Below are positions 19,610 through 31,214 of a DNA stretch of 64,000 bases, in pieces; positions within the stretch are counted from its first letter, which is position 1; every line of letters starts with the position of its first letter. Source of the stretch: Zygotorulaspora mrakii (taxonomy: Eukaryota; Ascomycota; Saccharomycetes; Saccharomycetales; Saccharomycetaceae); the NCBI RefSeq assembly GCF_013402915.1, contig NC_050721.1:868001-932000 (forward strand), in the 5' to 3' direction. The notes below the pieces were generated by a model, which made no database searches, was not told the origin of the DNA, and was given only the letters and a program-made list of their open reading frames with translations. Made by a program: the position numbers and the translations under genes.

Positions 19610-21643
19610 TTAGTATGAACGACCGAACATACAGTAGTAACGAGCTAGAAGGGAGCACTTGATACATTTTTGACCAGGTCTTAATTTTGGCTGATCGAAT
19701 GGAATACATAACGATTTAGCTCCCATACTTGGTGCCTTTTCGTCCTGCTCGTATTCTTCACCATCATCTTTCTTGGCTGAAGAGTCTTTGATATCTTCCT
19801 CACATGCAGTTTCACCACACCATGGTGCTAAAATGACATTCTTCTTACCGAGGGAAGGAACGAAATCTTTCCAGTCTTCCACAATAACTCTGTGACTATC
19901 GAATGATTCTTTTGCCTTAGAGTACAAATCTTTCTGTAATTCTTCTAAAATTTCTGGGACACGCCTTTCTAATTCTTCCAAATTAACAACATATTTGTTG
20001 GAATCATTTCTACGAACAATAACGACTTGTTTCTTTTCAATATCCTTTGGACCAATTTCAATACGTATTGGGATACCTTTCAATTCGTATTGTGAGAACT
20101 TCCAACCAGGAGTGTAATTATCGTTATAGTCACCGAAGATTCTAATACCAGCTTTCTTCAAACGACTTTCAACTTCCTTCGCAGATTCATGAATATGACT
20201 ACGTTGTGCATCAGTAGTCTTTTTCGTGATACCTACAGGAATAACAACTGCTTGTTGTTGAGAAACTCTTGGAGGAATCACCAAACCTTTGTTATCCGAA
20301 TGAATCATAACCATCACACCAATGACTCTGGTAGACAAACCCCATGAATTTTGGTAAACGTTAACCTTTGGATGTTCTGGACCCAATGGATTTTCCACAG
20401 TGATGTTGAACATTTTTGAAAAGTTCTGTCCCAAATGATGAGAAGTGGCACCTTGAATACCACGACCAGTTTGTGGAATGTAACCCTCACAAGTAGTTGT
20501 AAAATCACCACCAGCGAATTTTTCCTTTTCAGTCTTACGACCCTTGACAACTGGAACGGCCAAAAGTTCCTCATATACTCCGGCATAGAAATCAAGAATT
20601 TGCATGACTTCGGCTTCAGCATCTTCAGCAGTTAAATGAGCTGTGTGACCTTCTTGCCATAAGAATTCTCTTGTTCTTAAAAATGGTTGAGGATGCTTGA
20701 ATTCCCATCTCACAACAGAGTTCCATTGATTCAATTTCAATGGCAGATCTCTGTAGGATCTAATCCATTTGGCATAGTATGGGTACATCACAGTTTCTGA
20801 AGTGGGTCTTATAGCAATAGGTTCTTCCAAATCGGATGATCCTGCTCTTGTGACCCAGGCAACTTCTGGAGCAAATCCTTCAACATGGTCCTTTTCTTTC
20901 TCTAGCACTCTGGAAGAAACGAACATTGGGAAATAGGCATTTTGAACTCCAATACTTTTGATCTTTTCGTCAAACCATTTTTGAATCATTTCCCAAATGG
21001 CATAGGAGGCAGGCCTTAGAATGTAACATCCGGAAACATCATAGTAGTCCAACATTTCACCTTTAGTTAGAATTTGCTGATACCAACCAGAGAAATCTAA
21101 ACCCTTATCCACTGTTATTCCGATCAACTTGGCGTCTTCCAAAGCTGCTGAAATAGTGGACGTAGCATTTGAAACACCGCTCTTCTTTGGTTCAGGCTTT
21201 GCAACCTCCTGAGTAAAATCGACACTGGATTTAGAGGATTCAAATTGTGATAAAAACTTGAAAAGCTCCTCTTTCTTGATGAAAACTGAGTCATTCAATT
21301 CGACAACCATATCATCTGTTAATGCTTCCAATTGCGCATCAATCAGCAAATGAAACTCAGATTGTACATTGCACAAGTATCCTAGAGTGAATTTTTTAGC
21401 GGATTCACACTGGAAGAACGACTGAAAGAGCTCATCACGAGCAAGTCTGGGGTCCTTCAAAGCCGTTTCCTTAGCAATCACCGGAGATGGGGTGCTGGTA
21501 GATTGCAATGCAATCACAACTATAGGAACTGGCGTGGCAGTTTTGGCAGTTTTAGGTTTGAAAACTAATGATTTGACAACATTGGTAGATTCGGATGGTT
21601 TTTCGGTAAGACACAGCTTAGCAAATGCCTCTTCAACGCCCAT
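19610..21643 (-). CDS. Cytosolic prolyl-tRNA synthetase (YHR020W type)
   Basis: A 677-residue class II synthetase that charges tRNA-Pro in the cytosol. It has an N-terminal ~170-residue appended region of the YbaK/editing-like kind seen in fungal enzymes, then the catalytic core with motif 2 FLRTREFLWQEGHTAH and an HHLGQNFS stretch, an anticodon-binding domain, and a C-terminal zinc-type region with CGETACEE and KCIKCSLLARYYC. The start MGVEEAFAKLCL is a clean ATG. It is divergent from DED81, the same arrangement as YHR020W/YHR019C. Confidence 0.95.
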   Translation of the reverse strand: MGVEEAFAKLCLTEKPSESTNVVKSLVFKPKTAKTATPVPIVVIALQSTSTPSPVIAKETALKDPRLARDELFQSFFQCESAKKFTLGYLCNVQSEFHLLIDAQLEALTDDMVVELNDSVFIKKEELFKFLSQFESSKSSVDFTQEVAKPEPKKSGVSNATSTISAALEDAKLIGITVDKGLDFSGWYQQILTKGEMLDYYDVSGCYILRPASYAIWEMIQKWFDEKIKSIGVQNAYFPMFVSSRVLEKEKDHVEGFAPEVAWVTRAGSSDLEEPIAIRPTSETVMYPYYAKWIRSYRDLPLKLNQWNSVVRWEFKHPQPFLRTREFLWQEGHTAHLTAEDAEAEVMQILDFYAGVYEELLAVPVVKGRKTEKEKFAGGDFTTTCEGYIPQTGRGIQGATSHHLGQNFSKMFNITVENPLGPEHPKVNVYQNSWGLSTRVIGVMVMIHSDNKGLVIPPRVSQQQAVVIPVGITKKTTDAQRSHIHESAKEVESRLKKAGIRIFGDYNDNYTPGWKFSQYELKGIPIRIEIGPKDIEKKQVVIVRRNDSNKYVVNLEELERRVPEILEELQKDLYSKAKESFDSHRVIVEDWKDFVPSLGKKNVILAPWCGETACEEDIKDSSAKKDDGEEYEQDEKAPSMGAKSLCIPFDQPKLRPGQKCIKCSLLARYYCMFGRSY

Positions 21644-22025
21644 TTTTTGTAATGATTCTACAGCTGACGCTCAAACAATTCAGACAAGAAAGTTTAATCA
21701 AAGAGCAGCTGAAAACAAATGTTCCAATTACCTCGAATAGGATAGACACAAGTGAATCTACTTGATCTCTTTTTCTCATCGAAATACGACTTGGTATTTT
21801 TTTTTCAGTTTCATTTTTCGATGATAAGCGCAGTGCGATTGGAAAAAATTTTTACGTGGAGCACGACCTACAGTATGAAATGAGTAACGATATGTGAGAG
21901 AATAGTACTTACTTGAAAAGAGCACAGGAAGTAAATAGTTGCCACAGGGTTATCAATTGATTTAAAGCACCCTGATTAGAGTCGCTCACACTATTTAGCC
22001 GTTTTAAGGTTCGTTTTGTGGAAGG
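21644..22025. other. Divergent promoter of two tRNA-synthetase genes
   Basis: A 382-bp shared region between the prolyl- and asparaginyl-tRNA synthetase genes. It contains a T-run near 21798 and an A/T tract near 21844. I see no Gcn4 site and no RNA gene. Confidence 0.6.
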
Positions 22026-23696
22026 ATGTCTTGTCTCTACATCAATGAATCAGCTGGTGCAGATGAAATTAGTGGAAAAGGTACCGAGGAGTCTCCTTAT
22101 AAAACAGCAGCATTTGCGCTATTCTGTCATCGAGAGGCCAATGGATCAGATTCTGCGGAACCCAAACTTTTGGTGTTTAAGACCGAAGATAAGGAGTATC
22201 AAGAAATTTCAGCATCCGCATTGAAGAAAGCACGCAAGGGTTGCGATGGTTTGCTGAAAAAAGCTCTCAAACAGAAGGAGCAAGAATCGAAAAAGCAACA
22301 GCAAGAAGCTGACAATGCAGCCAAGGAGTTAGCATCCCTGAAGATCAAAATCGAGGAGAACAAGTCCCTTCCAAAGGCTGAAAAGTCCAAGATTTGCAAG
22401 GCTTACGAGAAAGTGGGTCAAAGAGTTAAGGTTTCTGGTTGGATTCATAGATTGCGTTCAAACAAGAAGGTGATCTTCATTGTTTTGAGAGACGGTACAG
22501 GCTTCATTCAGTGCGTTCTCTCAGGTGATCTTGCCATTGCGAAACAGACCCTTGATTTATCGTTGGAATCAAGTGTCATCCTCTATGGTACTGTAACAAA
22601 GGTTCCTGAAGGTAAGAATGCTCCAGGAGGTGTTGAGTTGGCAGTCGATTATTACGAGGTTGTTGGTCTTGCGCCATCTGGTGAGGACGCCTTCACCAAC
22701 AAGATTGCAGAGGGGGCAGACCCATCCCTGTTGTTGGATCAACGCCACTTGGTCCTAAGAGGTGAAACTATATCTGCAGTCATGAAGGTCCGTGCAGCTT
22801 TACTAAGGGCAGTGAGACGTGTTTTTGAGGAGGAGCATATGACCGAGGTCAATCCACCATGTATGGTTCAAACTCAGGTTGAAGGTGGATCTACTCTATT
22901 TGGCTTTGATTATTATGGAGAAGAAGCGTATCTAACACAAAGCTCTCAATTGTATTTGGAAACTTGTTTGGCTGCATTAGGCGATGTTTATTGTGTTCAA
23001 GAGTCATTCCGTGCTGAAAAGTCTCACACTAGAAGACACTTGTCTGAATATACCCACATTGAGGCTGAACTGTGTTTCTTAGACTTCAATGACTTATTGA
23101 ACGTCATTGAAAATCTACTGGTCAAAAGTGTCAAATATGTTATGGAAGATCCAGTAGCCGGTCCTCTCCTCAAACAGTTAAATCCAAACTTCAAACCACC
23201 CCAGAGTCCATTCATGAGACTTGAATACAAGGATGCCATTGAATGGTTGAAAGAACATGATATCAGGAATGAAAACGGGGAAATTTTCAAATTTGGTGAT
23301 GATATTGCTGAAGCTGCAGAAAGAAAAATGACAGATACTATCGGAGTTCCAATATTATTGACAAGATTCCCTGTTGAAATCAAATCTTTTTACATGAAAC
23401 GTTGCGCGGACGATCCTCGTGTTACCGAGTCTGTCGATGTTTTGATGCCAACTGTTGGTGAGATTACCGGTGGTTCAATGAGAATTGATTCTACTGAAGA
23501 ATTGATGGAAGGTTTCAAACGTGAAGGTATTGATCCAAAGGCCTATTATTGGTTCATCGATCAAAGAAAATACGGTACTTGCCCTCATGGTGGTTTCGGC
23601 TTAGGTACGGAACGTATCCTTGCGTGGTTATGCGACAGATTCACTGTTAGAGACTGTACCTTATATCCACGTTTCACTGGTAGATGTAAACCATGA
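22026..23696 (+). CDS. DED81: Cytosolic asparaginyl-tRNA synthetase
   Basis: A 556-residue class IIb synthetase. After a Lys/Gln/Glu-rich coiled N-terminal extension (~1-125) comes the OB-fold anticodon domain (VKVSGWIHRLRSNKKVIF), then the catalytic domain with motif 2 FRAEKSHTRRHLSEYTHIEAE and motif 3 GGFGLGTERILAWLC. The TQSSQLYLE stretch is typical of AsnRS. S. cerevisiae Ded81 is 554 residues. It is followed by ARG4 on the same strand, matching YHR019C-YHR018C. Confidence 0.97.
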   Translation: MSCLYINESAGADEISGKGTEESPYKTAAFALFCHREANGSDSAEPKLLVFKTEDKEYQEISASALKKARKGCDGLLKKALKQKEQESKKQQQEADNAAKELASLKIKIEENKSLPKAEKSKICKAYEKVGQRVKVSGWIHRLRSNKKVIFIVLRDGTGFIQCVLSGDLAIAKQTLDLSLESSVILYGTVTKVPEGKNAPGGVELAVDYYEVVGLAPSGEDAFTNKIAEGADPSLLLDQRHLVLRGETISAVMKVRAALLRAVRRVFEEEHMTEVNPPCMVQTQVEGGSTLFGFDYYGEEAYLTQSSQLYLETCLAALGDVYCVQESFRAEKSHTRRHLSEYTHIEAELCFLDFNDLLNVIENLLVKSVKYVMEDPVAGPLLKQLNPNFKPPQSPFMRLEYKDAIEWLKEHDIRNENGEIFKFGDDIAEAAERKMTDTIGVPILLTRFPVEIKSFYMKRCADDPRVTESVDVLMPTVGEITGGSMRIDSTEELMEGFKREGIDPKAYYWFIDQRKYGTCPHGGFGLGTERILAWLCDRFTVRDCTLYPRFTGRCKP

Positions 23697-23946
23697 ACAA
23701 CGTTGCAACGGTTCTTAAGAATATATAATTAATAGATAAATGTCTAAGCTTGAGCATCATCCTTAAATTGACATCAGCATTGCTTTGCGAAATCTCCTGT
23801 GCTTTTTTCACCGTCTATTAGTTGAAATTTTCATGTCATTCTATAGTTATCTATAAGTAAATAGAAAAAAAAAAAGATAAAATAAAAATACAAAAAAATG
23901 ATAACAAAATTGAAAAGGTCTCTACAGAGCATTGAATAGATCCGAG

Positions 23947-25335
23947 ATGTCTGGTAGTGCTCAAAAGCTATGGGGTGGTAGATTCACCGGTAAAACTGAT
24001 CCTTTGATGCATTTATACAATGCATCTTTACCATATGATTACAAGATGTACAAGGCAGATCTGGAAGGGACAAGAGTTTATACTGCTGGATTACAAAAAC
24101 TAGGTTTACTTACTGAAGATGAATTGTCCAAGATTCATCAAGGTCTAGAGGAAATCAAACAGGAATGGGATGAGGACAAGTTTGTTCGTCATGCTGACGA
24201 TGAAGATATTCACACAGCCAACGAAAGGCGTTTGGGGGAATTGATTGGTCGCAATATTGCTGGAAAAGTTCATACCGGTAGATCGCGTAATGATCAATGT
24301 GTCACGGATTTGAGAATCTACTGTCGTGATATCGTCAATGACAAACTATTACCTTTCATGAAAGATTTAATCAATGTGATGATTTTGAGGGCTGAAAAAG
24401 AGATTGATATTTTGATGCCAGGATATACACATTTGCAAAGAGCTCAGCCAATTAGATGGTCCCACTGGCTTAGTTCATACGCCACTTATTTTACTCAGGA
24501 CTTGCAGAGATTGCGTCAAATTGTTGAAAGATTAAATCAATCACCTCTTGGTGCCGGCGCTTTAGCAGGCCACCCATATGGCATAAATAGAGAATATTTG
24601 GCGAAAGAATTGGGCTTCGCTGGTGTCATTGGTAATTCTCTTGTTGCTGTTTCTGACAGAGATTTTATTGTTGAATTGATGTCTTGGAGCACATTGTTCA
24701 TGAACCATATTTCTCGTTTTGCTGAAGATATGATTATCTATTCAACTGCAGAATTTGGTTTCATCAAGTTGAGCGATGCATATTCGACGGGCTCCTCTTT
24801 GATGCCGCAAAAGAAGAATGCAGATTCTTTGGAGTTATTGAGAGGTAAATCGGGTAGAGTCTTCGGTGACTTAGCAGGTTTTTTGATGAGTTTGAAAGGT
24901 ATTCCATCAACCTACGATAAGGATATGCAAGAGGATAAGGAAGCTTTGTTTGATTGTTTGACTACAGTTGAACATTCAATTCTAATTGCAACAGGTGTTG
25001 TTTCAACCCTATCTGTTCAAAAGCAAAAAATGGAGGCAGCGCTTACGATGGATATGCTTGCGACTGATCTAGCTGATTACTTAGTTAGAAAAGGTGTTCC
25101 TTTCAGAGAAACCCATCATATTTCTGGTGAATGTGTTGCAAAAGCTGAAAACTTGGGTTTAGACGGTATTGATAAATTAACCTTGGAACAATATCAAGAA
25201 ATCGATCCTAGATTTTCTTCGAATTTATTCGAAATCTTTAATTTCGAACAGAGTGTTGAAAGAAGAGACGCTACTGGTGGTACTGCCAAATCAGCAGTGC
25301 TAAAACAATTAGATAATTTGAAAACTCAAATTTAA
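23947..25335 (+). CDS. ARG4: Argininosuccinate lyase
   Basis: A 462-residue enzyme cleaving argininosuccinate to arginine and fumarate, last step of arginine synthesis. The start ATG at 23947 gives [15 protein letters not shown], matching the yeast enzyme. The fumarase/lyase signature [12 protein letters not shown] and TGRSRNDQ are present. Frame is open 5 codons further upstream but without an ATG. The leader contains A-rich tracts (about 23861-23906), common before strongly expressed yeast genes. I found no TGACTC in the 250-bp upstream gap. Confidence 0.97.
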   Translation: MSGSAQKLWGGRFTGKTDPLMHLYNASLPYDYKMYKADLEGTRVYTAGLQKLGLLTEDELSKIHQGLEEIKQEWDEDKFVRHADDEDIHTANERRLGELIGRNIAGKVHTGRSRNDQCVTDLRIYCRDIVNDKLLPFMKDLINVMILRAEKEIDILMPGYTHLQRAQPIRWSHWLSSYATYFTQDLQRLRQIVERLNQSPLGAGALAGHPYGINREYLAKELGFAGVIGNSLVAVSDRDFIVELMSWSTLFMNHISRFAEDMIIYSTAEFGFIKLSDAYSTGSSLMPQKKNADSLELLRGKSGRVFGDLAGFLMSLKGIPSTYDKDMQEDKEALFDCLTTVEHSILIATGVVSTLSVQKQKMEAALTMDMLATDLADYLVRKGVPFRETHHISGECVAKAENLGLDGIDKLTLEQYQEIDPRFSSNLFEIFNFEQSVERRDATGGTAKSAVLKQLDNLKTQI

Positions 25336-25373
25336 GTGTTCCAATGGTCTTGTATTATTATTACTAGATAGTT

Positions 25374-26471
25374 TCAATTTATTAGCAAAGCAATAATTTC
25401 TGAAAATGGTAGACCTGAAATGTAGCTCCTTTTGCCACAATATACATTGCGATTCAATGAACCAAAGGTTCTGATCCAATTACCTAATCTTAACAACCAA
25501 TTGCCTTGATGGGATGCGATTAATCTGTAAACGGGTAGTAACATGTCGTCGTTGATATTTGAACCCCGAATACTCAGGTACTTGTAATTAGAAGGTTGCG
25601 CAGCTACCTGTAACATTCCGATGTGTATCATATACGTGGAAACTCTCTTGTGATTTTTCAATGAACGATAGACACCTTGCATTAGCCCGGATATTAAAAT
25701 CTCCACAGAGTGATGACTGATCGACATGTTATACGATAACGAAGGGTTGAAGAGCAATAACTGTGTGTTTTTACTAGTTAGGTGTGGTAGTAGTTTCGTT
25801 AGAAGGGTATAGTAGACTGAGACATTTGTTTGAATTTCAGAATTTAGTTCACCTACAGACATTTCCCCAGTCGGATAGTAAGAAAGATTAGGCATGAAGA
25901 GTACCGATGCCAATTCACATTTGTCCTCGCCCTTCTTGGTGACAAACTCAACAAAATTTGCTAGGTCAGAACTCGAGGATGGACCAATAAACCGCAAAAA
26001 GTCATCCTCTTCCTGCTGGTTTTCATAATTGGATCTTTTCGTCACACTGGCAGGACAAACGAACACCACAAATCTTCTTCTATAAAGATCCATCACTTGT
26101 GATCTTATGATGGGGTCCCGCATGTCCCCAAGTACCAACACACATTTCTTTTTATGTTGTGGCAAGCTGCTGGGCACCTTCACCAAGTTGGCAACCTGCC
26201 ACCACAACAGCATCCCCATAGCTGTCAGTCCCAATCCCCAGAAAATACCATTTTTTCTCCTTGAAACCCAGTCAAGGGGGCTCCTACCACTCCTACCTAC
26301 AGTACCTACACTTTTCACTTCGAATCTCTTATTTCCAGCTTCTGTGCCAATTCTACTGACATTATCGATGATTTTATTCGCTGCGTCCGATACCACTTTG
26401 TTCCCACTTGCCAACAGCGAGTAGCCAGTGCTGAAAATCTTATCAATAACATCCTGATCCTGCGACGACAT
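25374..26471 (-). CDS. YSC83: Mitochondrial protein Ysc83 (DUF1776)
   Basis: A 365-residue protein with one likely transmembrane segment near residues 75-93 (GIFWGLGLTAMGMLLWW) and a Rossmann-like remainder (CVLVLGDMRDPIIRSQVMDLYRR). It belongs to the DUF1776 family. S. cerevisiae Ysc83 (YHR017W, 385 residues) is a nonessential mitochondrial protein of unknown function. Position between ARG4 and YSC84 agrees. No catalytic residues can be proposed. Confidence 0.85.
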   Translation of the reverse strand: MSSQDQDVIDKIFSTGYSLLASGNKVVSDAANKIIDNVSRIGTEAGNKRFEVKSVGTVGRSGRSPLDWVSRRKNGIFWGLGLTAMGMLLWWQVANLVKVPSSLPQHKKKCVLVLGDMRDPIIRSQVMDLYRRRFVVFVCPASVTKRSNYENQQEEDDFLRFIGPSSSSDLANFVEFVTKKGEDKCELASVLFMPNLSYYPTGEMSVGELNSEIQTNVSVYYTLLTKLLPHLTSKNTQLLLFNPSLSYNMSISHHSVEILISGLMQGVYRSLKNHKRVSTYMIHIGMLQVAAQPSNYKYLSIRGSNINDDMLLPVYRLIASHQGNWLLRLGNWIRTFGSLNRNVYCGKRSYISGLPFSEIIALLIN

Positions 26472-26863
26472 TCTTGCTAAAACACATTGACCACCTTTAC
26501 TAACACAAGAGTGTACTTACTACATTTCATCTGTGTGAACTCTACAAAAGGCTATACCATATCCCAATGCATCGTATACCATATCATTTTGTTCGTCATT
26601 TTTCCTATTACGGAGAGCACAGCCCAATTGGGAAGCATAGATCCCAAAGTGGCTTATGTGTCTCAAAAAGGCATTGATGTCTTAAACAGGAAATGAAATC
26701 AAATTTTAGGGTTACCCAGATGTCAAGTCGAGGGCTTTTAGATTTCAGCTAATTTGTCATTCATTAGTTGGAACAAAGGAAAATGTAAAAAATGAAATAA
26801 TAGAAAAAAGGAGGATAATCTTGCAAAGACTACAGTGACAGATATAGGTACAATTACGGGCAG
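26472..26863. other. Divergent promoter of YSC83 and YSC84
   Basis: About 390 bp between two divergent genes. It is AT-rich with no RNA gene and no recognisable coding frame. Confidence 0.5.
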
Positions 26864-28382
26864 ATGGGTATAAATAATCCAATTCCAAGAAGTCTGAAGA
26901 GCGAAACAAAGTATGTGCATTTTTAGCGGGATGGATCACGCTTTTAGCGAGGTACAGTTGCAGTTCTTGACGTGGGCATTTGAATTCCCCTATTTTCAGA
27001 TGCACTGTGACGATGATCAATACGGATCGTGGTACTTTTGAGTATGCTTCTGATGTCACATAGAGATGATACTAACTGAATCAATTGTAATTTTTGACTT
27101 TCTTCAAATCAGAAAAGCTGCTAAAGTTTTAGCGAGTTTTGTGAAGCCCAATCAAGTATTCGGTGCGGATCAAGTTATCCCCCCAGAAGTGTTGAAAAGA
27201 GCGAAGGGGCTAGCTGTTATTACAGTTCTAAAAGCTGGGTTTTTATTCTCGGGCAGAGCGGGATCCGGTGTGATCGTAGCAAGATTAAAAGATGGCACAT
27301 GGTCAGCACCATCGGCAATCGCCCTGGCAGGAGCAGGAGCAGGGGGTATGGTTGGTGTTGAGCTGACTGATTTTGTGTTCATCCTGAATTCAGTAGAAGC
27401 TGTAAAAGCTTTCAGTGAATTCGGAACGATCACCTTAGGTGGTAACGTTTCTGTATCAGCTGGTCCCTTGGGTAGAAATGCAGAGGCTGCAGCGGCAGCT
27501 TCTGCTGGTGGTGTATCTGCGGTATTTGCTTACTCTAAGAGTAAGGGGCTGTATGCTGGTGTTTCTTTGGAAGGTTCTGCCATTGTGGAAAGAAGAGAAG
27601 CAAATAGAAAGTTTTATGGCAATAATTGTACTGCAAAGATGGTTTTGGCCGGTCGTGTAAGACCACCGCCAGCTGCTGATCCTTTATTTCGTGTTCTAGA
27701 GTCAAGAGCATTCAATTTCAGATCCAGAAGTGATGATGATTACGATGATGACCGTTCCGGGGATGATTTTTATGATGACATTCCTGATTCTTTCGATTCT
27801 TCAGATACTTCTTCTACGAGGCCGAATACCAGAACTACGAGACAAAGAAGGAGTGGATCCCGTGGTTATGATGACTTTGATGATGATTTCGACGACGATT
27901 ATGATTCAGGACGTCAAAGTTATGCGCGTGGTGGAAGGAATCGTGATTCTGATAATGCTTTCAATGATAGCACCTCGGATGCTAATGAATACTACCAGAG
28001 TCATAGGAGACAAGAAAATAGAAGATCTCAACCAACAAATACTCGTTGGGAAGATGACTTATACGATCGTGATAATGATGTAGACGATTTGTCCAATAGA
28101 TTTTCAAAATCTCGCATCTCCTCTGCAAGCAATGGTAGAGTTTCAAGACCGCTGTCTGAAAAACCAGATTTTGGCTCACCTCGTTCACCATCTTCGTCAT
28201 CCAACGCACCAAAAGCTGTTGCATTGTATAGTTTTGCTGGTGAAGAAAGCGGTGATTTACCATTCAGAAAAGGTGACGTGATATCAATTCTTAAAAAATC
28301 TGAGTCCCAAGATGATTGGTGGACTGGGAAAGTTAATGGTAGGGAAGGTATTTTTCCTGCTAATTACGTGGAACTTGTTTAA
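26864..28382 (+). CDS. YSC84: Ysc84/Lsb3, SYLF-SH3 actin-patch protein (spliced)
   Basis: Exon 1 is 26864-26910 (MGINNPIPRSLKSET plus two bases), exon 2 is 27113-28382, giving 438 residues. The 202-nt intron has GTATGT, a perfect TACTAAC at 27070-27076 and a CAG 3' site. The SYLF domain (~17-225), binding actin filaments and lipids, contains ASFVKPNQVFGADQVIP and AGAGAGGMVG. An Asp/Ser/Arg-rich linker follows, then a C-terminal SH3 domain (AVALYSFAGEESGDLPFRKG). It is the single relative of the S. cerevisiae pair YSC84 (YHR016C) and LSB3 (YFR024C-A), both intron-containing, which act in cortical actin patches and endocytosis. Confidence 0.95.
26911..27112 (+). other. Intron of YSC84 (202 nt)
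   Basis: GTATGT at 26911, TACTAAC at 27070-27076, CAG at 27110-27112. Splicing joins AA to A and restores the conserved ETKKAAKVL reading. Confidence 0.95.
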
Positions 28383-28809
28383 TAGTTTAATTTTTTATTT
28401 TATCTTCTCTACCACTCTCAAGTCTTCATCAAGGAAAAAACAAACTCAAAAGCTGAGACGATTATAATCTTAATGTATAGAGGAGTTAAATAATAGTGAC
28501 AATTCAAGATCCAAAATAGCTTAATATTTGTTAAAGCCAATGACGAAATATACATTTTAATTTTTCTTTCGCACTTGATTTGCATCGAGATTTTGGGTAT
28601 CCTAATAATTTTGTGAATTCGTCATTCAGAGAAATATGCCTCTCTCCAGCTTTGTCTCATCAAAATGAGCTGAACAAAAGAATTATGCCAATACATTCAG
28701 TATATCATTTCTCTTTAGATTTCTAATAATTACGTAGTGAGAAGTTCCAACTACTTCTTTGTCTACCTTCAAAACTAGCTACAGCGATTAAATTTTTTAG
28801 CTTTATTAA
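28383..28809. other. Convergent intergenic region
   Basis: About 430 bp of AT-rich DNA between the 3' ends of YSC84 and the PES4/MIP6-type gene. I see nothing in it beyond presumed 3' UTR and termination signals. Confidence 0.5.
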
Positions 28810-29206
28810 CTATCTTGCAAAACCAAGATATTTTGCAGCCTCTTCAATTTGGGTTTGTAAAATACTCTCATTTTGTGTGCTAGAATTCGTCAACAATAGA
28901 AATTTGGTCAGCGTATTGATATCCCGGCGCCAGTAAACATCAAAAATATATTCCGCTATACAGACTATACTCTCTGCTCTTGTTGCGACTGGGTATTTCA
29001 AAAAGTCAATGCCCTTTTTGACCTGTCTCTTAAGGTATTCTAATACTTGTTTTTGCTGTTGTTCCTCCATCCATGAAAATGTATTGGGGTTCCTACATGG
29101 TACTTGGCCCATGGATTGAGATGAAAAAGAGTGCCCAGAATAAACTAACGGCTGATAGAATGGCAGGAGCAGCATTTGAGATTGCTGTTGTTGCTGTTGT
29201 TGTTGC

Positions 29207-29240
<34 letters not shown>

Positions 29241-30804
29241 GCTGCTGTTGCTGCTGGGACTGCAGTGAATGTTGTTCACGTTGGCAAAGCAATTGTTGCT
29301 GCAGTTGCAGTTGCAGTTGTTGGACATCTTTATAATCAGCAGGGCAAGGAAGTTTTGCTGCCATAATTGAAGAGATTTTCATTCCATTTGGTCTCATCCA
29401 TAAGCATCTTACGACGGAGCCTCCAATTAATCTTTGATTCAATGACTCAAATAACCTTTTTGCAAAATTCTTTGTATTGCACTTAACATATCCTGAATAT
29501 GTCATTGAGCTTTCATCATAAGACGTTATTTGTATTTTCGATACTTTTATCCTTTCCTGAATACAAAGTTGTGTGAGAAACTCTTCATTACAAATGAGGC
29601 TTGCATTTTCGAAATAAACCATAGTTTTAGGGTTTTCATAGCTGGCATGTTTATTTTCCCTTGGTTCAGCTTTTACCACTTTCAAAACGTTCTCCTTAAA
29701 TGATTTTCCATTGCAGTTTTCTATTGCCTTTTTTGTGTCTATTCCTTTCTTATAAGTAATAAAAGCCCACAGTGAATTATATTTAACAGCCCTCGATGAG
29801 AAAACAGATTTGACGGGCCCAATTTTACTGAAGTAATTCAGAAGTTCTTCATTCGAAGAGCCCAAAGGTAAATTAGTCACAAAAATTGAATTTGGATGGG
29901 GCACTTGATTATTTGAATCATGTTCTATGACAGTTTTTTCACCATCAGAGGAAGTGAATTCTTCTTTTGGAATTGTTATTGCTTCTAGACTAGTTTTCCG
30001 TTTTTCGAAATCTGGAAACTTCCTAAAATCTTTGTCAAAATGAATTCCACACAAAATCTTATTGCCATAAAACATATTCTCATTATAATCTTTTATCACA
30101 TTTCTGGCGGCTTGATCATTTTCAAAATAGACAAAACCAATATTCTTCCTTTTATCTAATTTACAAGAAAGGATTTTCCCATATATTTTGAAAGTGTCAT
30201 AAAATACCCTCGTTGTCAAAGAAGAGTTTTCTAGTGGTAGATTAGAGAAAAAGACATTGGTACCCATATTTTTACGGAAAAATGTATTTCTTAAAGATGG
30301 CATGATTCTCACCTCATTACCCATGATTAGCCTGTAATTAAATTCCTCCGTTGCCAGATCTGCATCTTCTTGTTTGGAGAAGTTTAGATACCCATATCCT
30401 AAAGACTCTCCACTAGAAGAATCCTTGCAAATCTTTGTGGATACTAAAGAATTGTATTTCGAGAAATAGGTTTCTAGTACGTCTTCTGTAACCCGTTTAT
30501 GTAGATCACCTATAAACAGGGCGACCGTTGGCTTACTTTCCAATGTGGTATTTTTCCTTTCGAAACCCGTGTTTGCAGCCGCACAACTACTCCCCGCAAG
30601 CTTAACAATATCAGAAGTCTCAGATTGAGATGACCTAGAAGATGTAGAGTTGTTTTCATCTTTTTCAATGGCTATATGTTCCAATTGCGCAGGTGTTTTA
30701 TATTTTTCAAGTTCCTTCTTTAAAGACAACTCTGTTCCTCTTTGGACATTTAAAGAAATATTGCCAAGAATGCTAACTTTACTCCTGGAGTTGAAAGGGA
30801 TCAT
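28810..30804 (-). CDS. Pes4/Mip6-type four-RRM RNA-binding protein with polyQ
   Basis: A 664-residue protein with RRM-like domains. RNP2/RNP1-type pairs are VALFIGDLH / LGYGYLNFS (~93-165), NVFFSNLP / NIGFVYFEN (~180-250), SIFVTNLP / SLWAFITYKK (~305-375), and a weaker fourth at ~390-470. A run of 25 Gln codons follows in a Gln-rich linker, then a helical C-terminus. S. cerevisiae has the duplicate pair PES4 (YFR023W) and MIP6 (YHR015W). Mip6 binds the export factor Mex67 and stress mRNAs; Pes4 acts in meiotic mRNA control. This looks like their single counterpart, so I give no single symbol. Confidence 0.9.
29182..29256 (-). repeat. CAA/CAG trinucleotide repeat (25 Gln codons)
   Basis: A run of TTG/CTG triplets on the + strand encoding 25 glutamines in the PES4/MIP6-type protein. 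It is mostly CAA with scattered CAG, so it is interrupted and likely moderately stable. Confidence 0.95.
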
Positions 30805-31214
30805 TTTTTATAATTTTTTTCGATTATTATATATGAGTTCTATTTCTTATCCTATCTGTCCACACCTTTACGCTAATTGATCCTGCTTTTGTTAAAACTA
30901 AATAAAAAATGAACGATGTCACAAAATAGCTGGACAGAATACAGAAGAGCGTAGCACTTTGTTGTTAGTTTTTCTTATTATATAGTTTTGTAAAAACTGA
31001 AGGGTTTTGTGACACAAAACAAAGCGGTCGCGCAAGTAAACACATAGCGCCAATGTCGAAAATGTGCTGGCTGTTATGCATTGTGACAGAATGATTTGAA
31101 AGTGCATAGATAAGAAGGATGTTATCATTTAAACGTCTCAACATTATGTTATATATCAAATATCTATTCTAAAAGGTACACAGAGAATTTTTGGTTTGTA
31201 TGAAGAATATTTAT
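30805..31214. other. Intergenic upstream of the PES4/MIP6-type gene
   Basis: About 410 bp between two minus-strand genes. No RNA gene or credible coding frame is seen. Confidence 0.5.

Noticed and set aside
27066..27112. ATG of an unspliced YSC84 frame at 27066
   Set aside because: It falls inside the intron, just before the TACTAAC branch site; the spliced start at 26864 restores the conserved N-terminus.
27730..28083. 117-codon forward frame rich in Met/Ile/Asp
   Set aside because: It lies in another frame of YSC84, over the Asp-rich linker; the repetitive GATGAT sequence keeps several frames open.
29073..29366. 97-codon forward frame rich in Val/Ala
   Set aside because: It is the antisense reading of the CAA/CAG repeat in the PES4/MIP6-type gene.
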